Positions 27,093 to 36,578 of a stretch of DNA of 64,000 nt are shown here, piece by piece. The notes under the pieces were generated by a model. That model ran no database searches, was not told where the DNA came from, and saw nothing but the letters and a program-made list of their open reading frames with translations. Both the position numbers and the translations under genes were made by a program. Position 1 is the first letter of the stretch, and each line of letters opens with the position of its first letter. Source of the DNA: Polaribacter sp. Hel_I_88 (GTDB taxonomy: Bacteria; Bacteroidota; Bacteroidia; Flavobacteriales; Flavobacteriaceae); the NCBI RefSeq assembly GCF_000687935.1, contig NZ_JHZZ01000001.1, positions 3,916,001 through 3,980,000 of the forward strand. The letters are read 5' to 3'.

Positions 27093-28513
27093 TCCACAAA
27101 AAAATCTTCTTTAAAACCAATTAAATATAAGGTTTCTTGCGCTCTTGTAATGGCAGTGTATAACCACCTAAAATATTCTTTAGAAACACCATCTGGCAAA
27201 TAAGGTTGCTCTATAAAAACGGTTTTCCATTGCCCACCTTGAGATTTATGACAGGTCATAGCATATGAAAACTTTACTTGCAAAGCATTAAAATAAATGT
27301 TCTTTTTAATGGCTAAAAACTGCTTAAATTTCGATTTTTCATCAGCATAATCTTCTTTAACTGCTTGGTATAATTTGTTAGATTCTTCATAGGTTAAAGA
27401 GGGACTTTCACTGGTAAGTGTATCTAACAATAAAACCGTTTCAAAAGGTTGCATGTCTGGATAATCAATCATTTTTAACTCTACTTCTGCGAATTTAAAT
27501 CCATATAATTCTTTGATGGAAAATATTTTTAAAACCTGGCAAATATCACCATTCGCAATAAAACCTGCAGTTGAATTTTCTTTTAACCAATAGTAATTAT
27601 TTTTTACAACCATTACAAAATCACCCGCAGAAATTTCGTTTTCTTGGCCGCGAATTTGCATTCTAATTTGTTGGTTATATTGATTTGCTCTTTTGTTGGA
27701 ACGTACAATAAAAGCAGTATCTTCTACTCCATCATTATCATAAGCTGTTACTAAAGCGTCTTCTATATCATACCCATCAATTAATCTTTTAATATCTGGA
27801 AACTTAATATCAAACTGAAAAGCATCAATTTCATTTTGCATTTGCAACCTTAATTGTGTTGCATTTGCTAAAATGCCAGAATTTTCATGTTGACGCATCA
27901 CTTCATCCAACTCAATTTCTGTAACATTTTTATGATAATCGTATTGCAAAGTATCTTCTTCTAAAGCAGGACTAATATTTAATTTTACTGGCGGAAGTTG
28001 AGCTGTATCTCCAATAAAAACCAACTTACAATTGTGTCCTGAATACACATATTTTATTAAATCGTCTAACAAAGAACCTGTTTCAAACAATTTTTGATTT
28101 TGTCTACTATCAGGAATCATGGAAGCTTCATCCACCATAAAAATAGTATTTCTATGCTTGTTCGTTTGCAAAACAAAATCTACACCTCCATTGGCTTGTT
28201 TTTTTGGAAAATATATTTTTTTATGAATTGTAAAGGCTGGTCTTTTAGAATATATTGCAATTACTTTTGCTGCTCTACCTGTTGGCGCTAATAAAACAGC
28301 TTTTTTACCTGCAGACGCAAGTGCATTTACAAAGGTACTTATTGTTGTTGTTTTACCTGTACCTGCGTATCCTTTTAGTAAAAAGATGGCATCCTTATCA
28401 TTATCAAAAATAAATTTGCTTAATAAATTTAATAATTCAGTTTGTTTTTGTGTAGGTACATGTGGAAACTTTTTAGTAAGTTCGTTATAAAAATCTGCAG
28501 GTATTTTAATCAT
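27089..28513 (-). CDS. RecD2/Pif1-like ATP-dependent DNA helicase (superfamily 1)
   Basis: This 474-residue protein has Walker A GYAGTGKTTT at 48-57, Walker B MVDEASMI, motif III FIGDTAQLPPV, and the C-terminal UvrD-C2-type motif YAMTCHKSQGGQW with YTAITRAQETLYL. The arrangement fits short RecD-like 5'-to-3' helicases such as Dda. No exonuclease domain is present. These proteins help restart forks or process DNA ends. On the minus strand TATCTTTG at 28530-28537 is a likely -7 box. Confidence 0.88.
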   Translation of the reverse strand: MIKIPADFYNELTKKFPHVPTQKQTELLNLLSKFIFDNDKDAIFLLKGYAGTGKTTTISTFVNALASAGKKAVLLAPTGRAAKVIAIYSKRPAFTIHKKIYFPKKQANGGVDFVLQTNKHRNTIFMVDEASMIPDSRQNQKLFETGSLLDDLIKYVYSGHNCKLVFIGDTAQLPPVKLNISPALEEDTLQYDYHKNVTEIELDEVMRQHENSGILANATQLRLQMQNEIDAFQFDIKFPDIKRLIDGYDIEDALVTAYDNDGVEDTAFIVRSNKRANQYNQQIRMQIRGQENEISAGDFVMVVKNNYYWLKENSTAGFIANGDICQVLKIFSIKELYGFKFAEVELKMIDYPDMQPFETVLLLDTLTSESPSLTYEESNKLYQAVKEDYADEKSKFKQFLAIKKNIYFNALQVKFSYAMTCHKSQGGQWKTVFIEQPYLPDGVSKEYFRWLYTAITRAQETLYLIGFKEDFFVD

Positions 28514-28580
28514 ATAGAAAATAAAATATCAAAGATACATTGATTTGTAAAGAAAAATTTTTATCATTGAAAAAAAATTG

Positions 28581-28588
28581 TAGATTTG
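28581..28588 (+). promoter_or_regulatory. Probable -7 box for the 28619 operon
   Basis: TAGATTTG matches TAnnTTTG and lies 30 bp before the ATG at 28619. No TTG lies at the usual distance, so this is supported by the -7 box only. Confidence 0.45.
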
Positions 28589-28618
28589 CGTTAACACTAT
28601 TAAAAAAACAAAATAAAA

Positions 28619-29362
28619 ATGAATTTATTACTAATGATTTTCGGAGCTGTAATCGTTGCGTTCCTTATAGCTTTTGTTATAGTTAAATATCTACCTTTAA
28701 AATTAAGATGGCTACCATCAATTTTACTATTGGTTGCAGCAATCTTTTTAGGTTTTAAAATTTATGGTGGCATTATGGAGCCTATTATTTTTAACAAGGA
28801 GAAGGTTAAAAAATATCAACCAGTTGTAAATAGCTTAAAAATTATTAGAGATGCACAAGTAAAATATTACGAAGTTAATGGTACCTATAATGATAATAAA
28901 GCAGGTTTAATAAGATTTGTAGATACTGCAAGATTAGCTTTAACTGAAACTAGAACAGTTGTGGAGAGAGTTAATACAGGAACAAAATACAACCCTATTT
29001 ATGTAGATCAAGAAGTTAGAGTTACAGATACTATTGGGTATGAACCCGTTTTAAAATATTTTGAAGATAGAGACTATAAAAACATGTTTCAAGTTCCTGG
29101 TGTTGAAAATAAAGAATTTGAAATAGAAGTTGGTTCTATAGAAAAAATACCTGGTTTAGTGGTTTCTACATTTAGAGTTAGAACTCCTAAGGCTGATATT
29201 TTAAAAGGAATGAACGAGTCTTTAATAAAACAAGAACTTGAAGTTAAAGAAACAAACCAAATTAGAGGTGAATATGTTTCTGTTGGTTCTTTAGAGGAAG
29301 TTAGTACTGGTGGTAACTGGCCTCCATCTTATGACAGATCTAAAGGTGGAAAAAAACAATAG
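28619..29362 (+). CDS. Conserved membrane protein of unknown function
   Basis: This 247-residue protein has two hydrophobic helices at about 4-22 and 33-50, separated by KYLPLKLRW. A soluble domain follows (about 60-247), beginning VVNSLKIIRDAQVKYYEVNG. That last segment looks like the helix and turn seen in type IV pilin-like or prepilin-derived proteins, but no cleavage motif is present, so this is only a resemblance. I do not recognise a named family. It heads an operon with the DUF3822 protein and RsmD, which overlap each other. Confidence 0.7.
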   Translation: MNLLLMIFGAVIVAFLIAFVIVKYLPLKLRWLPSILLLVAAIFLGFKIYGGIMEPIIFNKEKVKKYQPVVNSLKIIRDAQVKYYEVNGTYNDNKAGLIRFVDTARLALTETRTVVERVNTGTKYNPIYVDQEVRVTDTIGYEPVLKYFEDRDYKNMFQVPGVENKEFEIEVGSIEKIPGLVVSTFRVRTPKADILKGMNESLIKQELEVKETNQIRGEYVSVGSLEEVSTGGNWPPSYDRSKGGKKQ

Positions 29363-30167
29363 TACAATTTCCAAAACGGAATCAAAAAATATAGCATTAT
29401 CCATCCAATTTAGTTTGGATGGATTTTCTTTTTGTGTCCTAAACTCTTTAAAAAACAATATTACTTATTTTAAAGACTACCAGTTTACAGAAACACAAAA
29501 TTCTCCTGAAAGTTTATTAGAAGCCATAAAAAGTATTTTTAAAAGTGATGCCAATCTTCAACTTGAATACAATAAAGTTACTGTAATTCATGAAAACAAT
29601 TTAGCCACAATTGTACCTCATAAATTTTTTAGTGAAGATGCTTTAGCTGATTATTTAAGTTTAAACATAAAAACTTTAAAAAACGATTTTATTACCTATG
29701 ATGAAATCGTAACAATAGATGCAAAAAATGTCTACATTCCTTATGTAAACATCAATAACTATTTGTTTCAAAATTTTGGCGAGTTCGAATACAAACATCA
29801 TAATACTATACTAGTAGAAAAACTTTTAAAAGCTAATACTTCTGATAAAAAAGTAATGTACGTTAACGTATCTAAAAATACTTTCGATATCATTGTTTTA
29901 GAACATCAGAAACTTATTTTATCGAATTCATTTTCATATACTACTAAAGAAGATTTTATCTATTATATTTTATTTACTGCAGAGCAATTGCAATTAGATA
30001 CGATGGCTTTGGAGCTCTATTTTACAGGAACTATTACTAAATTAGATGCTATTTATAAAATAACATACAAATACATTAAAAACGTATTCTTTTTAGAAAG
30101 TAACAATGCTATTTTTAAGGAATTAGAAATTGCTAATCATTCAAATTATATACTGTTAGGAACATGA
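29331..30167 (+). CDS. DUF3822 family protein
   Basis: The frame is open from 29310. The ATG at 29331 (MTDLKVEKNNSTISK) is preferred because it reduces the overlap with the upstream gene to about 32 bp. The 278-residue protein starts its core with LSIQFSLDGFSFCVLN and shows an actin-like or ASKHA-type arrangement (VMYVNVSKNTFDIIVLEHQKL, then NSFSYTTKEDFIYYILFT). This family is conserved in Bacteroidota next to rsmD. Its function is unknown. The stop overlaps the start of rsmD. Confidence 0.8.
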   Translation: MTDLKVEKNNSTISKTESKNIALSIQFSLDGFSFCVLNSLKNNITYFKDYQFTETQNSPESLLEAIKSIFKSDANLQLEYNKVTVIHENNLATIVPHKFFSEDALADYLSLNIKTLKNDFITYDEIVTIDAKNVYIPYVNINNYLFQNFGEFEYKHHNTILVEKLLKANTSDKKVMYVNVSKNTFDIIVLEHQKLILSNSFSYTTKEDFIYYILFTAEQLQLDTMALELYFTGTITKLDAIYKITYKYIKNVFFLESNNAIFKELEIANHSNYILLGT

Positions 30168-30730
30168 GAATTATATCAGGGAAATTAAAAGGAAGACGTT
30201 TAAGAGCTCCAAAAAACTTACCTGTTAGACCCACAACAGATATGGCAAAAGAAGCGTTGTTTAACATCTTAAACAACCAATATTACTTTGACAGTATTGC
30301 TGTAATTGATTTATTTGCAGGCACAGGTAACATTAGCTACGAGTTTGCTTCTAGAGGCACAAAAACAGTATTTTCTATTGATGCTAATTACAATTGTATT
30401 CGTTATATAAATGAAACTGCAAAAGAATTAGATTTAGATATTAGTACTTACAAAAGTGATGTCTACAAATATTTAGAAACAACTTCCTTACAAGCTGATA
30501 TTATTTTTGCAGATCCTCCTTACGATTTTGAAGAAGAAAAATTTTTAGCCATTGTAGATTTGGTTTTTGAAAAAAACTTATTAAAAGAAGATGGTGTTTT
30601 AATTATAGAGCATTCTAAACACACCAAATTATCAAACCATAAAAACCATAGTTATGACAAACGTTATGGAGGAAATGTGTTTAGTTTTTTTGAGTTGAGC
30701 TCTGAGGATATTTCTGATGAAGAAGAATAA
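30164..30730 (+). CDS. rsmD: 16S rRNA (guanine966-N2)-methyltransferase RsmD
   Basis: This 188-residue class I methyltransferase carries MRIISGKLKGRRL at the start, RPTTDMAKEALFNIL, the SAM-binding FAGTG at 51-55, and the catalytic DPPY at 117-120. RsmD makes m2G966 in the 30S subunit. It overlaps the DUF3822 gene by 4 nt (ATGA), so the two are translationally coupled. Length is normal. Confidence 0.93.
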   Translation: MRIISGKLKGRRLRAPKNLPVRPTTDMAKEALFNILNNQYYFDSIAVIDLFAGTGNISYEFASRGTKTVFSIDANYNCIRYINETAKELDLDISTYKSDVYKYLETTSLQADIIFADPPYDFEEEKFLAIVDLVFEKNLLKEDGVLIIEHSKHTKLSNHKNHSYDKRYGGNVFSFFELSSEDISDEEE

Positions 30731-30814
30731 TTTTAATAATGAATTACAAATTTGTATCTCTTAAAAATATTCTTACAAAATTATAAAGTAAGTTGCTTTA
30801 GATGGAAAATATAA

Positions 30815-31768
30815 TTACAACAAAGATTCTATAATATTACTAATTGTAACCCCTTCTGCTTCAGCTTTGTAATTCTTTACGATTCTATGAGATAAAATAG
30901 GAATTGCTACAGCTTTTACGTCTTCGATATCTGGAGAATATTTACCATGAATAGCTGCATGCGCCTTTGCTGCCAATATTAAGTTTTGAGACGCTCTTGG
31001 ACCTGCTCCCCAATCTAAATAACTTTTTACCATTTCTGTAGCCGCAGAAGATTTTGGTCTTGTTTTACCGACCAAAGTAACTGCATATTCAATAACATTA
31101 TCAGTTACTGGAATTTTACGAATCAAATTTTGAATGCCAATAATTTCGTCACCAGAAAGAATAGCATCAACTTTTTGAGCAATATTACTTGTGGTATTTT
31201 TTACAACGGCTACTTCTTCTTTAAAACTCGGGTATTCTAAATTGATAGAAAACATAAACCTGTCTAATTGTGCTTCTGGCAAAGGATAGGTTCCTTCTTG
31301 CTCAATTGGGTTTTGAGTTGCTAATACAAAAAAAGGTAATTCTAATTTATAATGATTCCCAGAAACTGTTACAGAGCGCTCTTGCATAGCTTCTAGCAAA
31401 GCTGCTTGCGTTTTAGGTGGAGTTCTGTTAATTTCATCAGCCAAAATAATGTTTGAAAAAATTGGGCCTTTTATGAATTTGAACTTTCTGGTTTCGTCTA
31501 ATATTTCACTTCCTAAAATATCGGAAGGCATTAAATCTGGTGTAAACTGAATTCTATTGAATTTTAAACCCAACACATCAGAAACTGTATTTACCAAAAG
31601 CGTTTTTGCTAAACCTGGCACACCAATTAACAATGAATGACCTCCACAAAAAATGGATAACAACACAAAGTTTACGGCTTCTTCTTGGCCAATAATTATT
31701 TTACTAATTTCGGTTTTTAATGATTTATGTTTTAGTACTAAATCATTTACAGCTTTTACGTCAGACAT
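30815..31768 (-). CDS. MoxR family AAA+ ATPase
   Basis: This 317-residue protein has Walker A GVPGLAKT at 49-56, Walker B IILADEINRTPPKTQAALLEAM, sensor 1 LATQNPIEQEGTYPLPEAQLDRF, and the C-terminal lid. MoxR ATPases act as chaperones that mature or regulate membrane complexes, commonly with vWA-domain partners. No vWA gene is in the window. Here it overlaps by 1 nt the end of the SurA-like gene upstream, so it is the last gene of the parvulin operon. Its cargo is not evident. Confidence 0.93.
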   Translation of the reverse strand: MSDVKAVNDLVLKHKSLKTEISKIIIGQEEAVNFVLLSIFCGGHSLLIGVPGLAKTLLVNTVSDVLGLKFNRIQFTPDLMPSDILGSEILDETRKFKFIKGPIFSNIILADEINRTPPKTQAALLEAMQERSVTVSGNHYKLELPFFVLATQNPIEQEGTYPLPEAQLDRFMFSINLEYPSFKEEVAVVKNTTSNIAQKVDAILSGDEIIGIQNLIRKIPVTDNVIEYAVTLVGKTRPKSSAATEMVKSYLDWGAGPRASQNLILAAKAHAAIHGKYSPDIEDVKAVAIPILSHRIVKNYKAEAEGVTISNIIESLL

Positions 31769-33153
31769 TATTTACCTGTTTCTTTTTTCCAATTTTTTTC
31801 GAAAGTACATTTTCTATGGTCATCTGCCATTTTTATATAGGTATCTTTAATCTTCTCTTTTGCCCATTTTGTAATGGTTTCTTCTTTCTTTTTTGTTAAA
31901 GCTAACTCTTGTATTTTCACGTAATCATTCACAATATCTGCAACATGCGTATTTGTTCTGTCTTTCATCATCATGAATTTGTACATCTTTTCTCCACTTC
32001 TATTTTGATCGAAAAAAACCTCTGTAAATTCACCCTTTTTTAACTCAGCTACTCTTGCATACAAAGCAGGATCCATTCCTGTTAATTCAAAAGTAGATTC
32101 GCCTGTATATGGATTCACAATTAAACCTCCATTGTTTTTTGTTTCATCATCATCTGAGTATTTTTTTACAGCTTCTTCAAAGGTAATTTTACCATCATTA
32201 ATATCTTCAATTAATTTTTCTGCAATTTCTCTTGTTTCTGTAAGTAAAGAACCTGGAATTTCTGGTTGCATTAAAATATGAGATACCACTCTTGCATTCC
32301 CTTTAATTTCATGTAATTTTATAATATGATACCCAAAATCTGTTTTAAAAGGTTTTGAAATTTGATTCGGATCTAAAGAAAAAGCCATTTCTTTAAACTC
32401 CTTTATAAAATTAGTTTCTTTAGTAATTTCTCCTAAATTCCCTCCATTTTGAGCTACTGTAGGATCATCAGAATTAATAATCGCTTTCATTTTAAAATTA
32501 GCACCTTCTTCAACTTCCTTTTTCAATTCAGCTAATTTATTTATAATTCTTTCAGTTTCTGCTTCTGTTGGTTTCGCTTTTAAAACAATTTGCGCCAATT
32601 CTATTTCCGCAGAAAATTCTGGTAATTCTCCTTTTTCTTTTAATCCATTATAAAAAATACGAACCTCTTCTGGAGTAACATCTATCTTTTCAGTAATTTT
32701 TTGTTGCTCTTTTTCGATCAAAAGGTTTTCTGTTTGCACAGAATATAATTCTTTTCTTAAATCGTCTAAATCATTAAAACCATAAGCTTTAATAACTTTA
32801 TCTACAGAACCATATTGTTGTGTAAAATACTTGATACTACTATCTACTCTACCAGCAATTTCTGGGTCAGAAACAATAACACTATCAATAACTGCATGAT
32901 GAGCCAATAATTTTTGTTCCATTAATTCTTCTAACATTTCACAGTCAGAAATTTTAATTTTACCTTCTGATCTTATGTCTATCTCTTGCTTAAATTTATC
33001 GATATCAGAATCTAACACAATGTTTTTACCAACCACAACTGCAACACCATCAATTTTAATTTTTTGTGCAAAGGTTGACAAACTCATCAGCCCAAAAAGA
33101 GCTGCGAAAAGCGTTAGTTTAGTATATTTTGAAATTGTTGTTTTTTGTTGCAT
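31768..33153 (-). CDS. SurA-like periplasmic peptidyl-prolyl isomerase
   Basis: This 461-residue protein has a signal peptide (MQQKTTISKYTKLTLFAALFGLMSLSTFAQ). The N-terminal SurA-type domain (about 30-170) contains KIDGVAVVVGKNIVLDSDIDKF. Two parvulin domains follow, the first near 175-280 with AQIVLKAKPTEAE and FGYHIIKLHEI, the second near 285-390 with VSHILM and KYSDDDETKNNGG. SurA escorts outer-membrane proteins through the periplasm. It overlaps the preceding lipoprotein by 35 nt and MoxR by 1 nt, so the genes are translationally coupled. It is about as long as E. coli SurA. Confidence 0.9.
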   Translation of the reverse strand: MQQKTTISKYTKLTLFAALFGLMSLSTFAQKIKIDGVAVVVGKNIVLDSDIDKFKQEIDIRSEGKIKISDCEMLEELMEQKLLAHHAVIDSVIVSDPEIAGRVDSSIKYFTQQYGSVDKVIKAYGFNDLDDLRKELYSVQTENLLIEKEQQKITEKIDVTPEEVRIFYNGLKEKGELPEFSAEIELAQIVLKAKPTEAETERIINKLAELKKEVEEGANFKMKAIINSDDPTVAQNGGNLGEITKETNFIKEFKEMAFSLDPNQISKPFKTDFGYHIIKLHEIKGNARVVSHILMQPEIPGSLLTETREIAEKLIEDINDGKITFEEAVKKYSDDDETKNNGGLIVNPYTGESTFELTGMDPALYARVAELKKGEFTEVFFDQNRSGEKMYKFMMMKDRTNTHVADIVNDYVKIQELALTKKKEETITKWAKEKIKDTYIKMADDHRKCTFEKNWKKETGK

Positions 33154-33967
33154 CTTTTACTAATATTTTTTCTATATCTCTAATTAATTCGATTTTACGT
33201 CTGTGCAAAATCATTTGTTTTACTGTAGCTTCTATGTGGCTTAATGGTGCTGTATCATTCCGAACCAAAACATCATTAATAGCCACCAAATATAAACCTA
33301 ATGAATCTTGTTTTTGGAGGAATTTTGTTTTATTTAACAGATTTTCTTTAGAAAATGGTATTTTTAACAAAACCTTATCTAATTGTGTCCAAATTGAATC
33401 GTTAAATTGATAATATTTAAAACTTAATTGTTGTTTTTCTAAGGCTTCTAAATCTTCAATTTTATCGGATTGAAAAAGGTCTATAAATTCTTTTTTATTG
33501 ATGATATTGTTGTCAAAATGAAGGTATTTAATTTTTAATAGTTCTTCGTTTAGCTTAAAGTTTTCTTTATTATTTTCATAAAATGCCTCTATTTCACTTT
33601 CACTAATAACAGTATCTAATTGCTGGTTTATAAGCCTTTCTTTATAACTGTTAATTAATAAACTTTCTTTGTAGTCTTTTACTAAAGAATTAATTTCTGT
33701 AACTTCTTCTAAAGTACTACTGCTTTCTGCATTACTTAGCAATATTTGTTTTACAGCCCAATCGTTTATGTAACCTTTCACCAAAATAATACTATCTTCT
33801 TTGCTGGTGTTATTTGGCACTACATTGGCTAAATCTTCTCTAAAAAGTTTTTCGGTATTTACAATCGCTACAATTTCTGATGTTGTACTTTCTTTTTCTT
33901 CAACTTGAAAATATTCGCAAGAAGCAAACACACAAAACATTAAAAAAAGTACTGCAAATTTCCTCAT
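33119..33967 (-). CDS. SurA-N-like lipoprotein lacking a recognisable parvulin domain
   Basis: This 282-residue lipoprotein has the lipobox FASC with the cysteine near residue 17. The N-terminal part resembles the SurA/PpiC helical chaperone domain (VAIVNTEKLFREDLANVVPNN, then EAFYENNKENFKLNEE). The histidine and hydrophobic core of a parvulin domain are not seen. It lies between two parvulin proteins and overlaps both. It may be a non-catalytic chaperone or adaptor tethered to a membrane. That role is inference. Confidence 0.75.
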   Translation of the reverse strand: MRKFAVLFLMFCVFASCEYFQVEEKESTTSEIVAIVNTEKLFREDLANVVPNNTSKEDSIILVKGYINDWAVKQILLSNAESSSTLEEVTEINSLVKDYKESLLINSYKERLINQQLDTVISESEIEAFYENNKENFKLNEELLKIKYLHFDNNIINKKEFIDLFQSDKIEDLEALEKQQLSFKYYQFNDSIWTQLDKVLLKIPFSKENLLNKTKFLQKQDSLGLYLVAINDVLVRNDTAPLSHIEATVKQMILHRRKIELIRDIEKILVKDATKNNNFKIY

Positions 33968-35601
33968 TACTCTTTTTTATAAAATTTAATTAATTTTTTA
34001 AGCTCTTTATTATTTACTTCAATCACACTTTTATTTCTTAAATCTGTAATCCATTTTTCCTCTAAAGTATTCTGATAATCATTCATTACCTCTCCTTTTA
34101 TTTTATCGAATTCTTTATTTTTATATTTAGATAAGTTGGTATCATAATGGTTTTTTAATCCTAAAGTATCTTTAGATGATTTTTCCCATATTTTTTGTTG
34201 CATCAACTCAAATAACAATAAACCATCTCTGTATTCTTGTAAAGTATAAGCAAATTCTGGCTCGGTTTTTTCTAGGTTTTCTTTGTAATAACTTAAAATC
34301 TCTTTGTCTTTAAACTCGTTAAAAAGTTCATAAACAGGTGCGTTATTTCTATTTTTAATATAGCTTACAAAAGCTTCCTGTTTTATGTCTAACTCATTAA
34401 TAGTCAATAAAACTTCTTGCAAAGAATCTTTACCAATAGTTCTAATATTTTTATTTTCAAAAATAGTTTTTGCGTTTTCGTTCTCAGAAATTGTATATTT
34501 TTTCTTTAATTTAGCAATTACTGCTTTTTCAGATAATTGAGCTCTATCACCAGATTTTACTTTGCTTTTTAATTCATCTTGCATTTCCTCGAAAGTTTTT
34601 ACAGGATGTTTTTTGATCAACTGTAAAATATGCCATCCAAAAGGAGTTTGAAAAGGTTTAGAATATTCACCTTCTTTTTGCAAACTAAAAGCTACATCTT
34701 CAAAAGATTTTACCATTACTCCAGTTCCAAATTGTCTTAATTTTCCTCCTTTAGATTTTGACCCTGTATCTTCAGAAAATTTTCTTGCCAATGTTTTAAA
34801 CTGCACATCTTTTTCTAATTGATTGTAAAGTGAATCAATAAGTTTTTTTGCATTTTTAGTTTGGTTATTTATCAAAATATGAGCAACTTCTACTTCTCCT
34901 TTTGAGGCTCTTAAAGAATCTATTTTTAAAATATGATAACCAAAACGAGTTTTAAATGGTTCTGAAACTTTACCAACTTTGGTATTGTAAGCTGCATCTT
35001 CAAAAGGATACACCATTTTAAAAGCAGAAAAATACCCTAAATTTCCTTTGTTAGCTTTTCGTCCACTTTTTTCGTCATCTCTTGCTGATGGATCTTCTGA
35101 AGTTTCTTCTGCAACTGCTTCAAAATCTTCGCCTTTTAAGATTCTAGCTCTAATATTCATTATTTTTTGATACGCCTCTAACGTATCTTTTGGTGTGGCG
35201 TCTTTTGGCGTTCGTATTAATATGTGTTTTGCTTTAATTTCATTTTTAGTTCTAAAATAAGCATCTTTCACCAATTTATTAATAAAAACAGTATCTTGCA
35301 TATAAGGTGCAGAAAGCTGATTTCTATACCCCTCAATCTCTTTAATGTAAGAAGGTAAGGTATCCAATTTAATTTGATATGCTTCTTTTACCTTCAATTT
35401 ATAATTGATAAAAAGATCTAGATTTTTCTCTACATCTTTAGCTTCTTCATTATCTATGGCATCTAAATTTTTCTCGTAAATTCTTTTAAAATCTCCAACT
35501 GAAATTTCTTCACCATCAATCGTAATTAAAATTTTATCATTTTGCTGCCCAAGAATCATGCTTGAAACTGCTAAAAACAGTACTAAAACTAATTTTTTCA
35601 T
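33967..35601 (-). CDS. Periplasmic peptidyl-prolyl isomerase with two parvulin domains
   Basis: The frame is open to 35664, but the ATG at 35601 begins a clean signal peptide (MKKLVLVLFLAVSSMILGQ) and is chosen. The 544-residue protein has a SurA-type N-terminal helical domain and two parvulin domains. The first is near 120-220 (KAKHILIRTPKD to GYHILKIDSL), the second near 225-325 (VAHILINNQTKN to GWHILQLIKKHP). Its C-terminal 200 residues form a helical tail. It is the first of three chaperone genes in an operon and probably works with SurA on outer-membrane proteins. It shares its first base with the stop side of its neighbour. Confidence 0.88.
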   Translation of the reverse strand: MKKLVLVLFLAVSSMILGQQNDKILITIDGEEISVGDFKRIYEKNLDAIDNEEAKDVEKNLDLFINYKLKVKEAYQIKLDTLPSYIKEIEGYRNQLSAPYMQDTVFINKLVKDAYFRTKNEIKAKHILIRTPKDATPKDTLEAYQKIMNIRARILKGEDFEAVAEETSEDPSARDDEKSGRKANKGNLGYFSAFKMVYPFEDAAYNTKVGKVSEPFKTRFGYHILKIDSLRASKGEVEVAHILINNQTKNAKKLIDSLYNQLEKDVQFKTLARKFSEDTGSKSKGGKLRQFGTGVMVKSFEDVAFSLQKEGEYSKPFQTPFGWHILQLIKKHPVKTFEEMQDELKSKVKSGDRAQLSEKAVIAKLKKKYTISENENAKTIFENKNIRTIGKDSLQEVLLTINELDIKQEAFVSYIKNRNNAPVYELFNEFKDKEILSYYKENLEKTEPEFAYTLQEYRDGLLLFELMQQKIWEKSSKDTLGLKNHYDTNLSKYKNKEFDKIKGEVMNDYQNTLEEKWITDLRNKSVIEVNNKELKKLIKFYKKE

Positions 35602-35605
35602 AAAT

Positions 35606-35887
35606 CTATAATGATATAATTCCTTTAATTTTTTCAACCTTCGTGTAATAACTGATAATTTCATCAGCAGAATTTAATTTTAAAACGATGGTTATACTCA
35701 CATATTTCCCTGTTTTAGAATTTTTTGTGGTAATAACTGCTCCTTTATTATCAAACAAACTTTCTACTTCTGCCAATTGATTGCCATCTGTTGGCACAAT
35801 AAATTTATACATATAATCTGCAGGGAAATCTGTTGTATCTTCTAACTGACCTTTTAGTTTGGTATAAAACTCACTTTTATCACTCAT
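35606..35887 (-). CDS. DUF493 (YbeD-like) family protein
   Basis: The frame is open to 35929. The ATG at 35887 (MSDKSEFYTKLKGQLEDTTD) matches the family, giving 93 residues. The small ACT-like fold signatures FPADYMYKFIVP and SITIVLKLNSADEIISYY are visible. E. coli YbeD lies in the lipoic acid locus, and its role is regulatory and poorly known. It ends 4 bp before the start of the parvulin gene, so it begins that operon. Confidence 0.85.
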   Translation of the reverse strand: MSDKSEFYTKLKGQLEDTTDFPADYMYKFIVPTDGNQLAEVESLFDNKGAVITTKNSKTGKYVSITIVLKLNSADEIISYYTKVEKIKGIISL

Positions 35888-35966
35888 AATTGAAAATTTA
35901 TTGTATTCTTTACAAATAACAAGCCACAAAATTACATTAAAAATTAGTTTTATAAAACGAATGATT

Positions 35967-35974
35967 TATTTTTG
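35967..35974 (+). promoter_or_regulatory. Probable -7 box for the AAA ATPase/recQ operon
   Basis: TATTTTTG matches the consensus exactly. It lies inside the longest possible reading of the AAA ATPase gene, so a transcript from here would start near 35980. That argues for the TTG start at 36027 over the ATG at 35961. Confidence 0.45.
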
Positions 35975-36026
35975 TGGAGTTGACATTCAAAAGAAAATCA
36001 AAAATAATAATTCTAACACGAAAAAC

Positions 36027-36578
36027 TTGCAAGAAAATCAGCAAAAAATAGTATTAATTGGTGGGCCAGGAACAGGAAAAACAACCGTTTTAAATGCCTT
36101 AAAAAACAAAGGTTTTTATTGTTTTGATGAAGTATCTAGAGCTGTTACATTAAAAGCACAAAAAGAAGGTATTGAACAATTGTTTTTAACGGAACCTTTG
36201 TTGTTTAGCGAAATGCTATTAAAAGGTAGAGAAGAACAGTTTTTAATTGCTGATAAACGAAAAGAAAACATCATTTTTTTTGATAGAGGAATTCCTGATG
36301 TTCATGCCTATATGAACTATTTTAATACCGATTATCCTGAGTTATTTTTAGAAAAAAGCAAAGCATATAAATACGATGCAATTTTTCATTTTTCTCCTTG
36401 GGATGAGATTCATACAACTGATAATGAACGTTATGAAACTTTTGAAGAATCGCTAAAAATTGATAAATTTTTGTTAGAAGCCTATTCAGAATTGGGCTAT
36501 AAAATTATGAATGTTCCTTTTGGCACTATTGAAGAACGAACAAATTTTATCATCAATTCGCTTGCTTGCGATTTATGA
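36027..36578 (+). CDS. AAA-ATPase of the NadR/Ttd14 (AAA_28) type
   Basis: The frame is open from 35901 with ATG codons at 35901 and 35961. A perfect -7 box at 35967 and the family's usual length support a TTG start at 36027 (about 183 residues); 35961 (205 residues) is the alternative. The P-loop GGPGTGKTT follows within the first 20 residues. FFDRGIPDVHAYMNYF and FHFSPWDEIHTTDNERYETF are typical of this small P-loop kinase-like family. Its substrate is unknown. The last codon overlaps the ATG of recQ (ATGA), so the two genes are coupled. Confidence 0.75.
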   Translation: MQENQQKIVLIGGPGTGKTTVLNALKNKGFYCFDEVSRAVTLKAQKEGIEQLFLTEPLLFSEMLLKGREEQFLIADKRKENIIFFDRGIPDVHAYMNYFNTDYPELFLEKSKAYKYDAIFHFSPWDEIHTTDNERYETFEESLKIDKFLLEAYSELGYKIMNVPFGTIEERTNFIINSLACDL

